A DNA stretch of 64,000 nucleotides, from contig NZ_ATZE01000004.1 in NCBI RefSeq assembly GCF_000428045.1, positions 124,001 through 188,000 of the forward strand, read 5' to 3'. The DNA comes from Sedimenticola selenatireducens DSM 17993 (lineage in GTDB: Bacteria > Pseudomonadota > Gammaproteobacteria > Chromatiales > Chromatiaceae). The notes under the pieces were generated by a model that ran no database searches, was not told where the DNA came from, and worked only from the letters and a program-made list of their open reading frames with translations. Shown one piece after another: positions 55,279 through 63,263 of this stretch (position 1 is the first letter of the stretch; each line of letters starts with the position of its first letter). The position numbers and the translations under genes were made by a program.

Positions 55279-56385
55279 ATGACAACCTTGGGCAGCACAC
55301 AATCAACACGCCGATATGAAATACTCACTGGCGTTGTACTATTGGGCCTGACCTTGGGCATGTTTTTAGTTGGTGAAATCGGTTTACGCCTAGTCCAGTT
55401 TGCTAAGTTCGGTGTTGAGGAGTCTGTGGAGAAGTCTTCTGCGTTCTATGTCGACGATGTCACGGGGCTGCGTCTCATTAATCCAAACCGGCAATTGGGG
55501 CAGGTACGCATAAACAATTTGGGATATAGAGGACCAGATATTCCTGAACGAAAGTCTAACGGGGTAATACGAATCCTATTTCTCGGCAGTTCGACGACCT
55601 ACGAAGCAAACATTACAGAAGGAAAGAACTGGCCGCACATGACAGTCAATCTGCTTTCGAAGTTCTATCCGGATTGCCGCTTTGATTTCATCAACGCCGG
55701 GCAGCCGGGATTTGGAACGAAAACCTTGTTGACTCTCTATAACTCCCGGCTAAAGTCATTGGATGTGGATATCGCTATTCTACTTCCCGGCGACATAAAT
55801 CAGGACCTTGACTGGTTGGCCGCTGAACAGGGGTTCGACACCAGACACTACCAACCTTCGGCGCTCGCTAGCCTATCGATATTATGGGCGAAACTAGAGA
55901 AAAATTTCCGAATAATTGAACTGCAGCGATCTGCCTTCAGCCACGCGGGTAAACTCCGCCTGGACCTGGAACTTATTCAGGGGCGCTTCCGCGACCGACT
56001 GCAACGTCTTACCGATACTTTGCTCGAAGATGGCCTGACTGTTTTTGTGGCGCAAATCGGCTCACAGCTCCGACGTAACCAAACGCCCGAAAAACAGCTT
56101 CAGGCCGCCAATACCAATCTGTTCTATATGCCGCATGTGGCGTTGCCGGATCTGATCGCCACACGCGAGGGTTATAACGAGGTAATCGCGGAGTTACCAG
56201 ATTATAATAGTGTCGACATTCTGCACAGCACCTTGCTCCCACCAGCCGATCGGAACCACTATACTGACACCATGCACTTTACCGCCCGGGGATCCGCTCT
56301 TATGGCCGACGCGACCTTCAAGGAACTCATGGCTCTGCCCCGGTTTCAGCAACGCTTGCAGCAACTGGGTTGCACCACACCATGA
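55279..56385 (+). CDS. membrane-anchored SGNH/GDSL-like protein (DltD-like role)
   Basis: A 368-residue protein. One N-terminal membrane helix (about 15-35) anchors it; the rest is periplasmic. SGNH blocks: F-L-G-S-S-T-T-Y-E (block I, nucleophile serine near S105), I-N-A-G-Q-P-G-F-G (Asn139), and a C-terminal D-T-M-H-F-T (D330/H333). Family proteins beside MBOATs (DltD, AlgX/AlgJ) accept the acyl group on the serine and transfer it to a polymer outside the inner membrane. It overlaps the ligase gene by four bases (ATGA). The acyl group and acceptor are unknown. Confidence 0.88.
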   Translation: MTTLGSTQSTRRYEILTGVVLLGLTLGMFLVGEIGLRLVQFAKFGVEESVEKSSAFYVDDVTGLRLINPNRQLGQVRINNLGYRGPDIPERKSNGVIRILFLGSSTTYEANITEGKNWPHMTVNLLSKFYPDCRFDFINAGQPGFGTKTLLTLYNSRLKSLDVDIAILLPGDINQDLDWLAAEQGFDTRHYQPSALASLSILWAKLEKNFRIIELQRSAFSHAGKLRLDLELIQGRFRDRLQRLTDTLLEDGLTVFVAQIGSQLRRNQTPEKQLQAANTNLFYMPHVALPDLIATREGYNEVIAELPDYNSVDILHSTLLPPADRNHYTDTMHFTARGSALMADATFKELMALPRFQQRLQQLGCTTP

Positions 56386-58016
56386 CACGCCGTGGCCTAC
56401 TGTCCGTCGTTCGTGAATGCTTCGAGCGGGAAGCCGACGCACCTGCAGTAATGGGTCTGGGAGTTGACTGCGAAGAGCAGGTTTCTTTCTGCGAGCTTTG
56501 GATTAAAGCGGAAATCTATGCCACTCTGATAAAAGAATATCACCGACCTGACCAAGTGGTCCCTCTGTTCCTCACACGTTGCGTCGACTGTCTAGCACTC
56601 ATGCTGGCCTGCGTAATCGCAGGGCGGGTATTCTCAGTGATCAATAGCCGGGTCCAGGTGACTCAACTCGAGCACGTATTGAAGCAAACCCAAACGGGTG
56701 CCTTATGGATCGATGGTCCCGGTATGATGGCGTTGAAAAAGGCCGATACTGACCAGTTAGAGTACCTGTCGGGGATAGATATCCTTGCGCTAAAGACCGA
56801 GAATTGGTTGTCGATGTACGACAAGCAGGTCATCCGAATGCAGGATCAGTTGTCGATTCGTGTCCTATCGTCGAATGACTTTCGCAAGACACCGGTTAGC
56901 CAAGTCGAAAAACGGGACCCTCTTAGTCCCTCCGCCTGCCTGTTTACGTCGGGCTCCACAGGTAAACCCAAAGGCGTGTTGATTTCGGATGCAGACCTGA
57001 TTTCTCGCGCTGTCTCCGAGGCCCAAAACTTCAGACTCAATCCAGGCGACCGTCTGCTCAGCATACTGCCTTGGTCGTTCGATGTAGGACTCAGCCAGGT
57101 GCTGACCTCTTGGGTAATCGGTTGTCCGCTGGTATTACTGAATTCTTGGCTGCCGATCGACATAGTACAGACAGCTAGCCGTTTATCCATCACCGGCATT
57201 TCCGCCGTGCCGTCAATCTGGCTCGATCTGTTGGGATCAAACTTGAGTTTTCAGTCGCCCCTGCCCAGATACGTAACCATATCCGGTGGCAGCCTGAGCG
57301 CCGAAAAACAGGCGGCATTGATTCAGCGTCTGGATGGCATTCAGGTCATTAAAACCTATGGCCAGACCGAAACCTGTCGCTCGACTATCGCCTTCCCGGA
57401 CGATATAGCAGTCGCGCCTAGCAGTGTCGGTCGCGCCTATTCCGGTACATGTATCTACATTGTAGACGCAGACATGCGCCCGCTGCCGCCCAACGAGCAT
57501 GGCGAAGTCCTACATGTCGGAGACGGCGTGATGCTCGGATATCTGGATGGTGATAGTAGCAGCAAGCTCATCGAAAACCCCTTCTACGACCCGCCCTGCA
57601 ACTCATCTAAATTTGCCGTACGCACTGGCGATCTGGGCTACATGGACGCCGAAGGCAGGCTCCACCTTCTGGGTCGTGCAGATGACATGGTCAAAATTAA
57701 GGGGAACCGGGTTCACCTGTCCGAGGTTGCTTCCGAGGCTGAAGCTTTGCCGGAAATCCAACAGGCCCTGCCGGTGGTGTTGGCCGAAGGTGATCAACTG
57801 GAACTGGCGCTTTTCGTTACCTTGGCAGAGGATAATCCACCTCTGGATGAAACTGGACTCCGCAGGCGTCTAGCCACTTACCTACCGAGTTATATGCTAC
57901 CCAAACAAATATTGATCCTTGACCGCTTTCCTCGCACCGCCAGCGGCAAGCCAGATAGCCAAGCCTTGAAAATAATCGCCATCAATCAGCGCCAACAAGG
58001 AGTAATAAAGACGTGA
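56382..58016 (+). CDS. AMP-forming ligase (DltA-like role)
   Basis: A 544-residue adenylation enzyme. A3: F-T-S-G-S-T-G-K-P-K-G (about 190-200). The block I-L-P-W-S-F-D-V-G-L-S-Q-V-L closely parallels P-F-S-F-D-Y-G-L-S-Q of the exosortase-A ligase encoded at 51453. A5 is T-Y-G-Q-T-E (about 325-330), and the catalytic lysine sits in T-A-S-G-K-P-D near the end. The next gene encodes its probable carrier protein, so it should activate an acid or amino acid and load it onto that carrier, as DltA does with D-alanine. The substrate code could not be read by eye. Confidence 0.92.
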   Translation: MTRRGLLSVVRECFEREADAPAVMGLGVDCEEQVSFCELWIKAEIYATLIKEYHRPDQVVPLFLTRCVDCLALMLACVIAGRVFSVINSRVQVTQLEHVLKQTQTGALWIDGPGMMALKKADTDQLEYLSGIDILALKTENWLSMYDKQVIRMQDQLSIRVLSSNDFRKTPVSQVEKRDPLSPSACLFTSGSTGKPKGVLISDADLISRAVSEAQNFRLNPGDRLLSILPWSFDVGLSQVLTSWVIGCPLVLLNSWLPIDIVQTASRLSITGISAVPSIWLDLLGSNLSFQSPLPRYVTISGGSLSAEKQAALIQRLDGIQVIKTYGQTETCRSTIAFPDDIAVAPSSVGRAYSGTCIYIVDADMRPLPPNEHGEVLHVGDGVMLGYLDGDSSSKLIENPFYDPPCNSSKFAVRTGDLGYMDAEGRLHLLGRADDMVKIKGNRVHLSEVASEAEALPEIQQALPVVLAEGDQLELALFVTLAEDNPPLDETGLRRRLATYLPSYMLPKQILILDRFPRTASGKPDSQALKIIAINQRQQGVIKT

Positions 58017-58261
58017 ACCCTTCATCATTCAAACAAAACCTGTTGACCTATATTGCGGACAATTTCGACATCGACATAGAGGACATAGACGACAACACAC
58101 CGCTGTTTTCATCTAGCATACTCGACTCCTTCAGCATGGTTGATCTTGTCACTTTCGTGGAGCAAGAGATCAACACGAAAATCGAGGCCCTCGACCTGCA
58201 CCTCGACAACCTGGATTCGGTCGAGAAAATCACCGCCTTTGTTCAGCGCAAGATTGTATAG
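58013..58261 (+). CDS. acyl carrier protein (DltC-like role)
   Basis: An 82-residue carrier protein with the phosphopantetheine serine S39 in S-I-L-D-S-F-S-M-V-D. GTG start at 58013, overlapping the ligase stop by four bases, with AAGGAG about ten bases upstream. It differs from the carrier encoded at 45528 in sequence, though both have the serine at residue 39. The overlapping start with the ligase gene indicates that they form the donor part of the module. Confidence 0.92.
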   Translation: MNPSSFKQNLLTYIADNFDIDIEDIDDNTPLFSSSILDSFSMVDLVTFVEQEINTKIEALDLHLDNLDSVEKITAFVQRKIV

Positions 58262-58265
58262 CTCA

Positions 58266-58775
58266 ATGCTCGCGACAATCCGTCCTTTGGGTAATGGCGA
58301 TTATGGACAGGTGGCCGGCTGGTTGATGGATCCAAAAATTAATCGCTGGCTGTATTCCGAATGGCGCAATCGCAGCATCGATGAAAAACTCATTGCCATC
58401 GCCTCGAGGACCGGAAAAAACCACATGTGGCTGGCGCTGCTCGATGATGAGCCTTACGGCTTGATCACTGTCGGTGATATCAGCCGCGTGGACAAGTCGG
58501 GCGTGATCTGGTATCTCCGCGGATCGAATATGGTGCGGTATCCTGGGGTAATGACCGAATGCGTAAAACTGGCCATACAGCACGCATTCAGTAAGCTGGA
58601 TCTACATAGCGTATCCGCTAGCACCCAGGCGGGAAACTTGGCTTCGGAGCGATTACTTAGAGCCTTGGGATTCAGGCTAGTGGGGACGATGCGTGAGGCT
58701 TTCTTGGTCAACGGGAATTTCGTCGACCGCAATCTATTCGACTTGCTGGCGCAGGACTTGACAAGCAACCTATGA
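58266..58775 (+). CDS. GNAT-family N-acetyltransferase (RimJ/RimL-like)
   Basis: A 169-residue GNAT enzyme. The N-terminus A-T-I-R-P-L-G-N-G-D-Y and the C-terminal A-S-T-Q-A-G-N-L-A-S-E-R-L-L-R-A-L-G-F (about 117-135) with V-G-T-M-R-E-A-F-L are typical of RimJ/RimL-like acetyltransferases. The ATG at 58266 starts five bases after the carrier protein gene. In this module it may acetylate an amino group on the activated substrate (before or after loading), for example to make an N-acetylated aminoacyl group, but this is inference. Confidence 0.85.
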   Translation: MLATIRPLGNGDYGQVAGWLMDPKINRWLYSEWRNRSIDEKLIAIASRTGKNHMWLALLDDEPYGLITVGDISRVDKSGVIWYLRGSNMVRYPGVMTECVKLAIQHAFSKLDLHSVSASTQAGNLASERLLRALGFRLVGTMREAFLVNGNFVDRNLFDLLAQDLTSNL

Positions 58776-59336
58776 AGTTGGAGCGGGTTAATCGTCCTGT
58801 AACGCTTTACTATCGCTCCCTTTTGGGTAAACTCAGGAATCAGCATGTATCGGTAATGTCTATATGGGATATTTCCATCAATCTGTAGTTAACTCGATAT
58901 ATAGATCGACCATGGCAGCGATAGTGCAACGCTCCTCGATCCGATTGCAGACCGCTATACCATGCATTTCCAATAGTTCGGTACCCCACGGGTACCGCAC
59001 CGATGCATTTCCCAATGCCTGACGGTCTGCAGCGGGGATCGCGGTGCCAGTTTCACCGTCCACGATCAGTTCCGGATTCTAACTCACGACGGTAGGATAG
59101 TCCTACTCAGTTATAACAGTGAAAAGAATTTCACAAGGGGATTATTAATGGTCATGGTGGTGTCAGAATACACTAGCAGAACTCGTCGGGATAATACTTG
59201 AAAAAGTAAGGATAAAGATATGATCCCATATCCAGGGAAAATGCACTAAAAGATGGTTTGTGTTATCAGTTTGACGGAGAACTACCGGACCGGGGATTAA
59301 CAACCTGTTTTTTACTCAAAGGAAGTAAATACAAAA
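58776..59336. other. gap containing the glycosyltransferase remnant
   Basis: Between the acylation module and the sulfotransferase no intact gene is present. The only recognisable content is the remnant described at 58878-59093. The last 240 bases, before the sulfotransferase start, hold its promoter region; I could not assign -10/-35 elements. Confidence 0.45.
58878..59093 (-). pseudogene. 3' remnant of an XrtA-system glycosyltransferase
   Basis: The minus-strand translation here parallels the C-terminus of the intact glycosyltransferase encoded at 60335-61492. Compare N-P-E-L-I-V-D-G-E-T-G-T, I-P-A-A-D-R-Q-A-L, R-I-E-E-R-C-T-I-A-A-M-V with N-P-E-L-I-V-D-G-K-T-G-T, I-P-A-A-D-S-Q-A-L, R-I-E-E-R-F-S-I-T-A-M-V. 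Matching stops at an in-frame TAG (59079-59081) where the intact protein has Gly, and upstream sequence is not clearly alignable. So this is a decayed duplicate of roughly the last 70 residues, same orientation as the intact copy. Confidence 0.85.
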
Positions 59337-60332
59337 ATGGATCGTACAATATTTGCTTATGGATCCGGTCGTTCAGGCACTACGCTGCTTGCCAAGCTGA
59401 TCGACTCTTCCCGCTCGGTTATCTATCGGCACGAGCCGGACAAGACATCTCCAAACAACGATATACCCTTTCTTCCGGAATCTGAACAATACTTGGAGTT
59501 TGCAGATGCTTCCCGTCGTTACCTTAGGCATCTGTGCAGGGAGCGGTCTGCTTTCGTAAATGGGAAAAAACCCCTGTTCGAAAAGGATTTCCGTTCGACG
59601 GCCGGCACGATGTTGCTGCGATTTCTGATTCCCGCCATCGCGGTTGCGGAGAAGGCTGGGATAAAGCTGCCAATCCCGGATTTGGCAAAGAATGACAACT
59701 ACCTAACGCTTATCAAATCCGTAAATTCTTTGGGAAGGGTGCCGATGTTTGCTCAGGCGGTGCCCGAGATGAAATTTATACATATCGTACGTCACCCTGG
59801 TGCCATTATCGCCTCACAGCTTCGGGGTATAGAACAGAATAAGATGGGACAGGAGTTGTTCATAAATTCTGTTTCAAAAATGTCCAATAACCGTTTTTTC
59901 CCAATCGATATCGAGGCGATATCAAACGCCAGTTTTGAGGAGAAGAGCGCCTACATCTGGATGATACAAAATGACAAGAGTTACAGGGAACTCTCGGGCA
60001 GTGCAAACTACATGCTCGTTTCTTACGAGGATCTCTGTGTGAATATGAGTGACAGAGTGGAGGCGCTCTGCGAATTTATGGACATTCCCTTTGATAGACA
60101 GATGCAAAAATTTATTGAAATGCTCTCGAGAACGGATAGTGAATCCGGCTATTTCTCGGTAATGAAGAATCCGCTCGCGAATATTGATAAGTGGGAGAAA
60201 AGTCTAGATTCCCACACGACTGACAAAATACTGAAAATCATTGGTCACTCTGAAATTGGCCGATTTGTAATCGAGAATTATCAATCCTCCAAACAATCAG
60301 TCGCTGAAAAATTGGGCCGGGAACCGGCGTGA
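59337..60332 (+). CDS. sulfotransferase-family protein
   Basis: A 331-residue cytosolic enzyme. The PAPS 5'-phosphosulfate loop is G-S-G-R-S-G-T-T at residues 9-16, and the 3'-phosphate region I-V-R-H-P-G-A-I-I-A-S (about 148-158) is also present. It is the type of sulfotransferase found in polysaccharide gene clusters. An APS kinase gene (the PAPS producer) lies about 1.3 kb downstream on the other strand, which supports sulfation of the polymer. It converges with the XrtA glycosyltransferase gene, only two bases separating their stops. Confidence 0.9.
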   Translation: MDRTIFAYGSGRSGTTLLAKLIDSSRSVIYRHEPDKTSPNNDIPFLPESEQYLEFADASRRYLRHLCRERSAFVNGKKPLFEKDFRSTAGTMLLRFLIPAIAVAEKAGIKLPIPDLAKNDNYLTLIKSVNSLGRVPMFAQAVPEMKFIHIVRHPGAIIASQLRGIEQNKMGQELFINSVSKMSNNRFFPIDIEAISNASFEEKSAYIWMIQNDKSYRELSGSANYMLVSYEDLCVNMSDRVEALCEFMDIPFDRQMQKFIEMLSRTDSESGYFSVMKNPLANIDKWEKSLDSHTTDKILKIIGHSEIGRFVIENYQSSKQSVAEKLGREPA

Positions 60333-60334
60333 GT

Positions 60335-61492
60335 TCAGAGGTTACGGGTGGATGCACTAAGCATTTGGTCGTAAACGCCGATATATTGCTCGACCATGGC
60401 GGTTATGCTGAACCGCTCCTCAATTCGCTCGCGAGCCGCTGTGCCATGCGTTTTCAACAGTTCCCGATTCCACAGGTAGTGCGCCAGCGCATTCGCCAAA
60501 GCCTGGCTGTCCGCGGCGGGAATCAGTGTACCGGTTTTGCCATCCACGATCAGTTCCGGATTCCCGCCCACTGCGGTGGCAATAACAGGCAATCCAGATG
60601 ACATCGCTTCCAGCAGGGTGTTGGATATTCCTTCAGCCAGCGAGGGAAGCACGAACAGATCCATGGCAGGAAGGAGGGTGTGGACATCATCTCTGGGGCC
60701 GGGGGCCCAGACAAGGTTGGCATAACCCGCCTCATTCAGCCTCTCCAGAACGGATTCACGCAGCGGACCATCGCCGATCATTACCAGTCGGGCCGTTTTC
60801 TTTAAATCGGGATGTTTTTCCAGAAGCTGGATAAATCCTTCGGCCAGGTTCATCTGGTCTTTTACCGACTGAAAGCGGCCAACTGTGCCAATGATTATCG
60901 ATTTGTCATCCGTAAACCCTTCATTGGCCGGCAGGCATGGCCTTACGCCAGGTGACGGCTTGAACCTGTCCGTATCGACACCGTTATAGATCTGGGTAAT
61001 GTGGGCTGAATCCACACCGATCTTCTCTTTCAGGTAGCGCTCCAGATCTTGTGAAAGCGGTATGTATCGGTTGACCAAAGGGCGATGCAGGCGCCGCAAC
61101 AGTTGCAGTTTTTTATTGCTGCCATCCAGATCGTCGATATCCCGACCGTGCTCACCGTGGACCCGGTGTTTGATTCCCGCCATGTAAGCGGGTAATAGGG
61201 CATCCAGTCCGGAGAGATTGCGCGAATGGAGGATGCTGGGTTGCAAAGCCCGGAACAGCTTGAATAGTCGCCATTTCGCAACAGGATCTCGCCCTGGTTT
61301 CTTGTGGATGGCAATAATCTGTACATCATCCCGCTGCAGTCGATCCCGGAAATCTGAAAAATCATCCATGCATATAATGGCGTGCCGGTAACGTTCATTA
61401 GGAATGCGATTGATCAGGTTGATCAGGCCGTTTTCCAGGCCGCCGATCCAGAGGTGGTGGATTACATGTGCAATCAGGGGAGGGGATGCCAT
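60335..61492 (-). CDS. XrtA-system glycosyltransferase (TIGR03088-like)
   Basis: A 385-residue GT-B family 4 enzyme. The N-terminus H-V-I-H-H-L-W-I-G-G-L-E-N-G-L-I-N is the signature of the exosortase-associated sugar transferase family also called stp2. Donor domain: G-T-V-G-R-F-Q-S-V-K (about 182-191), I-G-D-G-P-L near 222, and P-S-L-A-E-G-I-S-N-T-L-L-E-A-M-S-S-G-L (about 268-286). A decayed copy of its C-terminus is found at 58878-59093. It lies downstream of the APS kinase gene on the same strand. Confidence 0.92.
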   Translation of the reverse strand: MASPPLIAHVIHHLWIGGLENGLINLINRIPNERYRHAIICMDDFSDFRDRLQRDDVQIIAIHKKPGRDPVAKWRLFKLFRALQPSILHSRNLSGLDALLPAYMAGIKHRVHGEHGRDIDDLDGSNKKLQLLRRLHRPLVNRYIPLSQDLERYLKEKIGVDSAHITQIYNGVDTDRFKPSPGVRPCLPANEGFTDDKSIIIGTVGRFQSVKDQMNLAEGFIQLLEKHPDLKKTARLVMIGDGPLRESVLERLNEAGYANLVWAPGPRDDVHTLLPAMDLFVLPSLAEGISNTLLEAMSSGLPVIATAVGGNPELIVDGKTGTLIPAADSQALANALAHYLWNRELLKTHGTAARERIEERFSITAMVEQYIGVYDQMLSASTRNL

Positions 61493-61588
61493 AGAGCCCT
61501 ATGAATTGTGCGGATTAATTATTTTTCAACGAGTCATATAGAGGGTGGCGAAAATAAAAACCAGTTGGCTGGTAATGATTGCGACCCT

Positions 61589-62218
61589 TTAACAACTTGC
61601 CGATCTGTCCAGGGTTGCAGGCACAATAATCTGTTTCCTGGTCAGGTACTCAATGATTATTTCCACACATTGATCAATGTTTTTTTCACTGGTGTCGATC
61701 ACAATTTCCGGTTTTTCCGGTTCCTCATAGGGCGACGAGATGCCGGTGTAACCCTTGATCAGTCCTGCACGCGCCTTCTTGTAGAGACCCTTTGGGTCGC
61801 GAGTTTCACAGACTTCCAGCGGACATTTTACATGGATCTCGATAAAATCCCCCTCGTCGACCAGGTCTCTGGCACGCTGGCGGTCTGCCCGAAAAGGGGA
61901 AATAAAGGCACTCAAGGCGATCACCCCAGCATCGATGAAAAGCTTCGAGACTTCACCTACGCGCCGTATATTTTCGTTCCGGTCCGTATCGGAGAAGCCC
62001 AGATCACCGCAGAGACCGTGCCTGACATTGTCGCCATCAAGCACATAGGTGTTGGCCCCCACTTTGTGGAGACTCTCCTCGAGGGCGTGTGCGATGGTAG
62101 ACTTGCCGGCGCCGGAAAGTCCGGTAAACCAGAGAATGACGCTTTTGTGTCCATTGTTCTTGGCACGCCTGTCGCGAGTGACGGTGGGTTGGTGCCAGAC
62201 TACGTTCTTGTCCATCAA
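61589..62218 (-). CDS. cysC: adenylylsulfate (APS) kinase
   Basis: A 209-residue kinase making PAPS from APS and ATP. Walker [10 protein letters not shown] at 33-41; D-G-D-N-V-R-H-G-L (about 61-69) and R-V-G-E-V (about 87-91) are APS-kinase motifs; K-G-L-Y-K-K-A near residue 146 is the conserved lid. Length matches E. coli CysC (201). PAPS can serve assimilation or sulfotransferases; since the neighbouring gene is a sulfotransferase and no other cys genes are nearby, supply for polymer sulfation is the better guess. Confidence 0.95.
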   Translation of the reverse strand: MMDKNVVWHQPTVTRDRRAKNNGHKSVILWFTGLSGAGKSTIAHALEESLHKVGANTYVLDGDNVRHGLCGDLGFSDTDRNENIRRVGEVSKLFIDAGVIALSAFISPFRADRQRARDLVDEGDFIEIHVKCPLEVCETRDPKGLYKKARAGLIKGYTGISSPYEEPEKPEIVIDTSEKNIDQCVEIIIEYLTRKQIIVPATLDRSASC

Positions 62219-62445
62219 ATGCTTTCCTTGTGAGTCGCCAAAATCACTTGTAAGTCATCTACGGCATTGTTAGGAGTTTATGTAAGCGCCTATTATAACC
62301 GATAAGTTTTCTGGTGGGCAGAGATTGCTCCCCCTATCGGGATGGCTTTTAGTGGAATGTACAAATACTGTGGTATGTGCCCTTCTCTATCCAGGGTACT
62401 AGCCATTTTCACTCAGCCAAATGGAATAATTGAAAGGTGTTATTT

Positions 62446-63219
62446 ATGAGAGTCCAGGTCTTTGCAATCTTTTCCGCGCTGCTGTTGGGCCTGTTGTGCC
62501 ACCCCGCAATCAGTGCGGAACTGCCCGATACTATCGACCGGATTCGACCCAGTATAGTTGCCGTGGGAACGGTTATGCCGCTGCGCCGCCCCTCGGCCCA
62601 ATTCATGGGGACCGGTTTTGTAATTGGCGACGGGCGGATGGTAGTTACCAATTATCATGTGATTCCGGAGTTGATCGATACGGCAAAAAAGGAGCAGCTG
62701 GCCGTGTTCAGTGGTAGGGGAAAAAATGCGACGGCACATATGGCCCGGATCGTGAAGTCTGATCCGGACCATGATCTGGTGCTCCTGGATATTGGCAAGG
62801 CTCAACTCCCGGCGATGTCACTGGCACCTGCGACTGCTATTCGTGAGGGTAAGGAGGTCGCCTTTACCGGTTTCCCCATCGGTATGGTGCTGGGACTCTA
62901 CCCGGTAACACACCGGGCTATCGTCTCCGCCATCACACCGGTGGTGGTGCCCTCCAACAGCTCCAGGGAACTAAAGGCGAAACAAATTATGCGCATGCGG
63001 AACAAGTTTGAAGTCTATCAGCTTGATGGCACCGCTTACCCGGGCAACAGTGGCAGCCCGGTCTACGAGTCCGAGAGCGGCAGAGTGGTCGGTGTGCTGA
63101 ATAGTGTGTTTGTGAAAGATACCAAGGAGACCATCCTGGAGCGGCCCTCAGGAATCAGTTATGCCATTCCTGTTCGTTATGTTCATGAGCTGACAAGTGA
63201 AATTACCAAGCAGCCATAG
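62446..63219 (+). CDS. secreted trypsin-like serine protease (HtrA-like domain)
   Basis: About 257 residues with a signal peptide (hydrophobic about 4-22, ending A-I-S-A). The catalytic triad of the chymotrypsin fold is visible: H71 in T-N-Y-H-V, D110 in D-H-D-L-V-L-L, and S202 in P-G-N-S-G-S-P-V. There is no C-terminal PDZ domain, so it is a stand-alone protease unlike DegP. ATG at 62446 is chosen over GTG at 62437, with AAGG about nine bases upstream. It may process surface proteins of the exosortase locus; the two stand in the same region, but nothing more proves it. Confidence 0.88.
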   Translation: MRVQVFAIFSALLLGLLCHPAISAELPDTIDRIRPSIVAVGTVMPLRRPSAQFMGTGFVIGDGRMVVTNYHVIPELIDTAKKEQLAVFSGRGKNATAHMARIVKSDPDHDLVLLDIGKAQLPAMSLAPATAIREGKEVAFTGFPIGMVLGLYPVTHRAIVSAITPVVVPSNSSRELKAKQIMRMRNKFEVYQLDGTAYPGNSGSPVYESESGRVVGVLNSVFVKDTKETILERPSGISYAIPVRYVHELTSEITKQP

Positions 63220-63263
63220 CCATGGTTTGCCGCTTTGCAGCGAAAGCCAGAGCATGATCTGAT

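Noticed and set aside
61508-62233. Long plus-strand frame opposite the APS kinase gene (241 residues)
   Set aside because: It is the antisense of cysC, whose motifs are clear, and has no family resemblance of its own.
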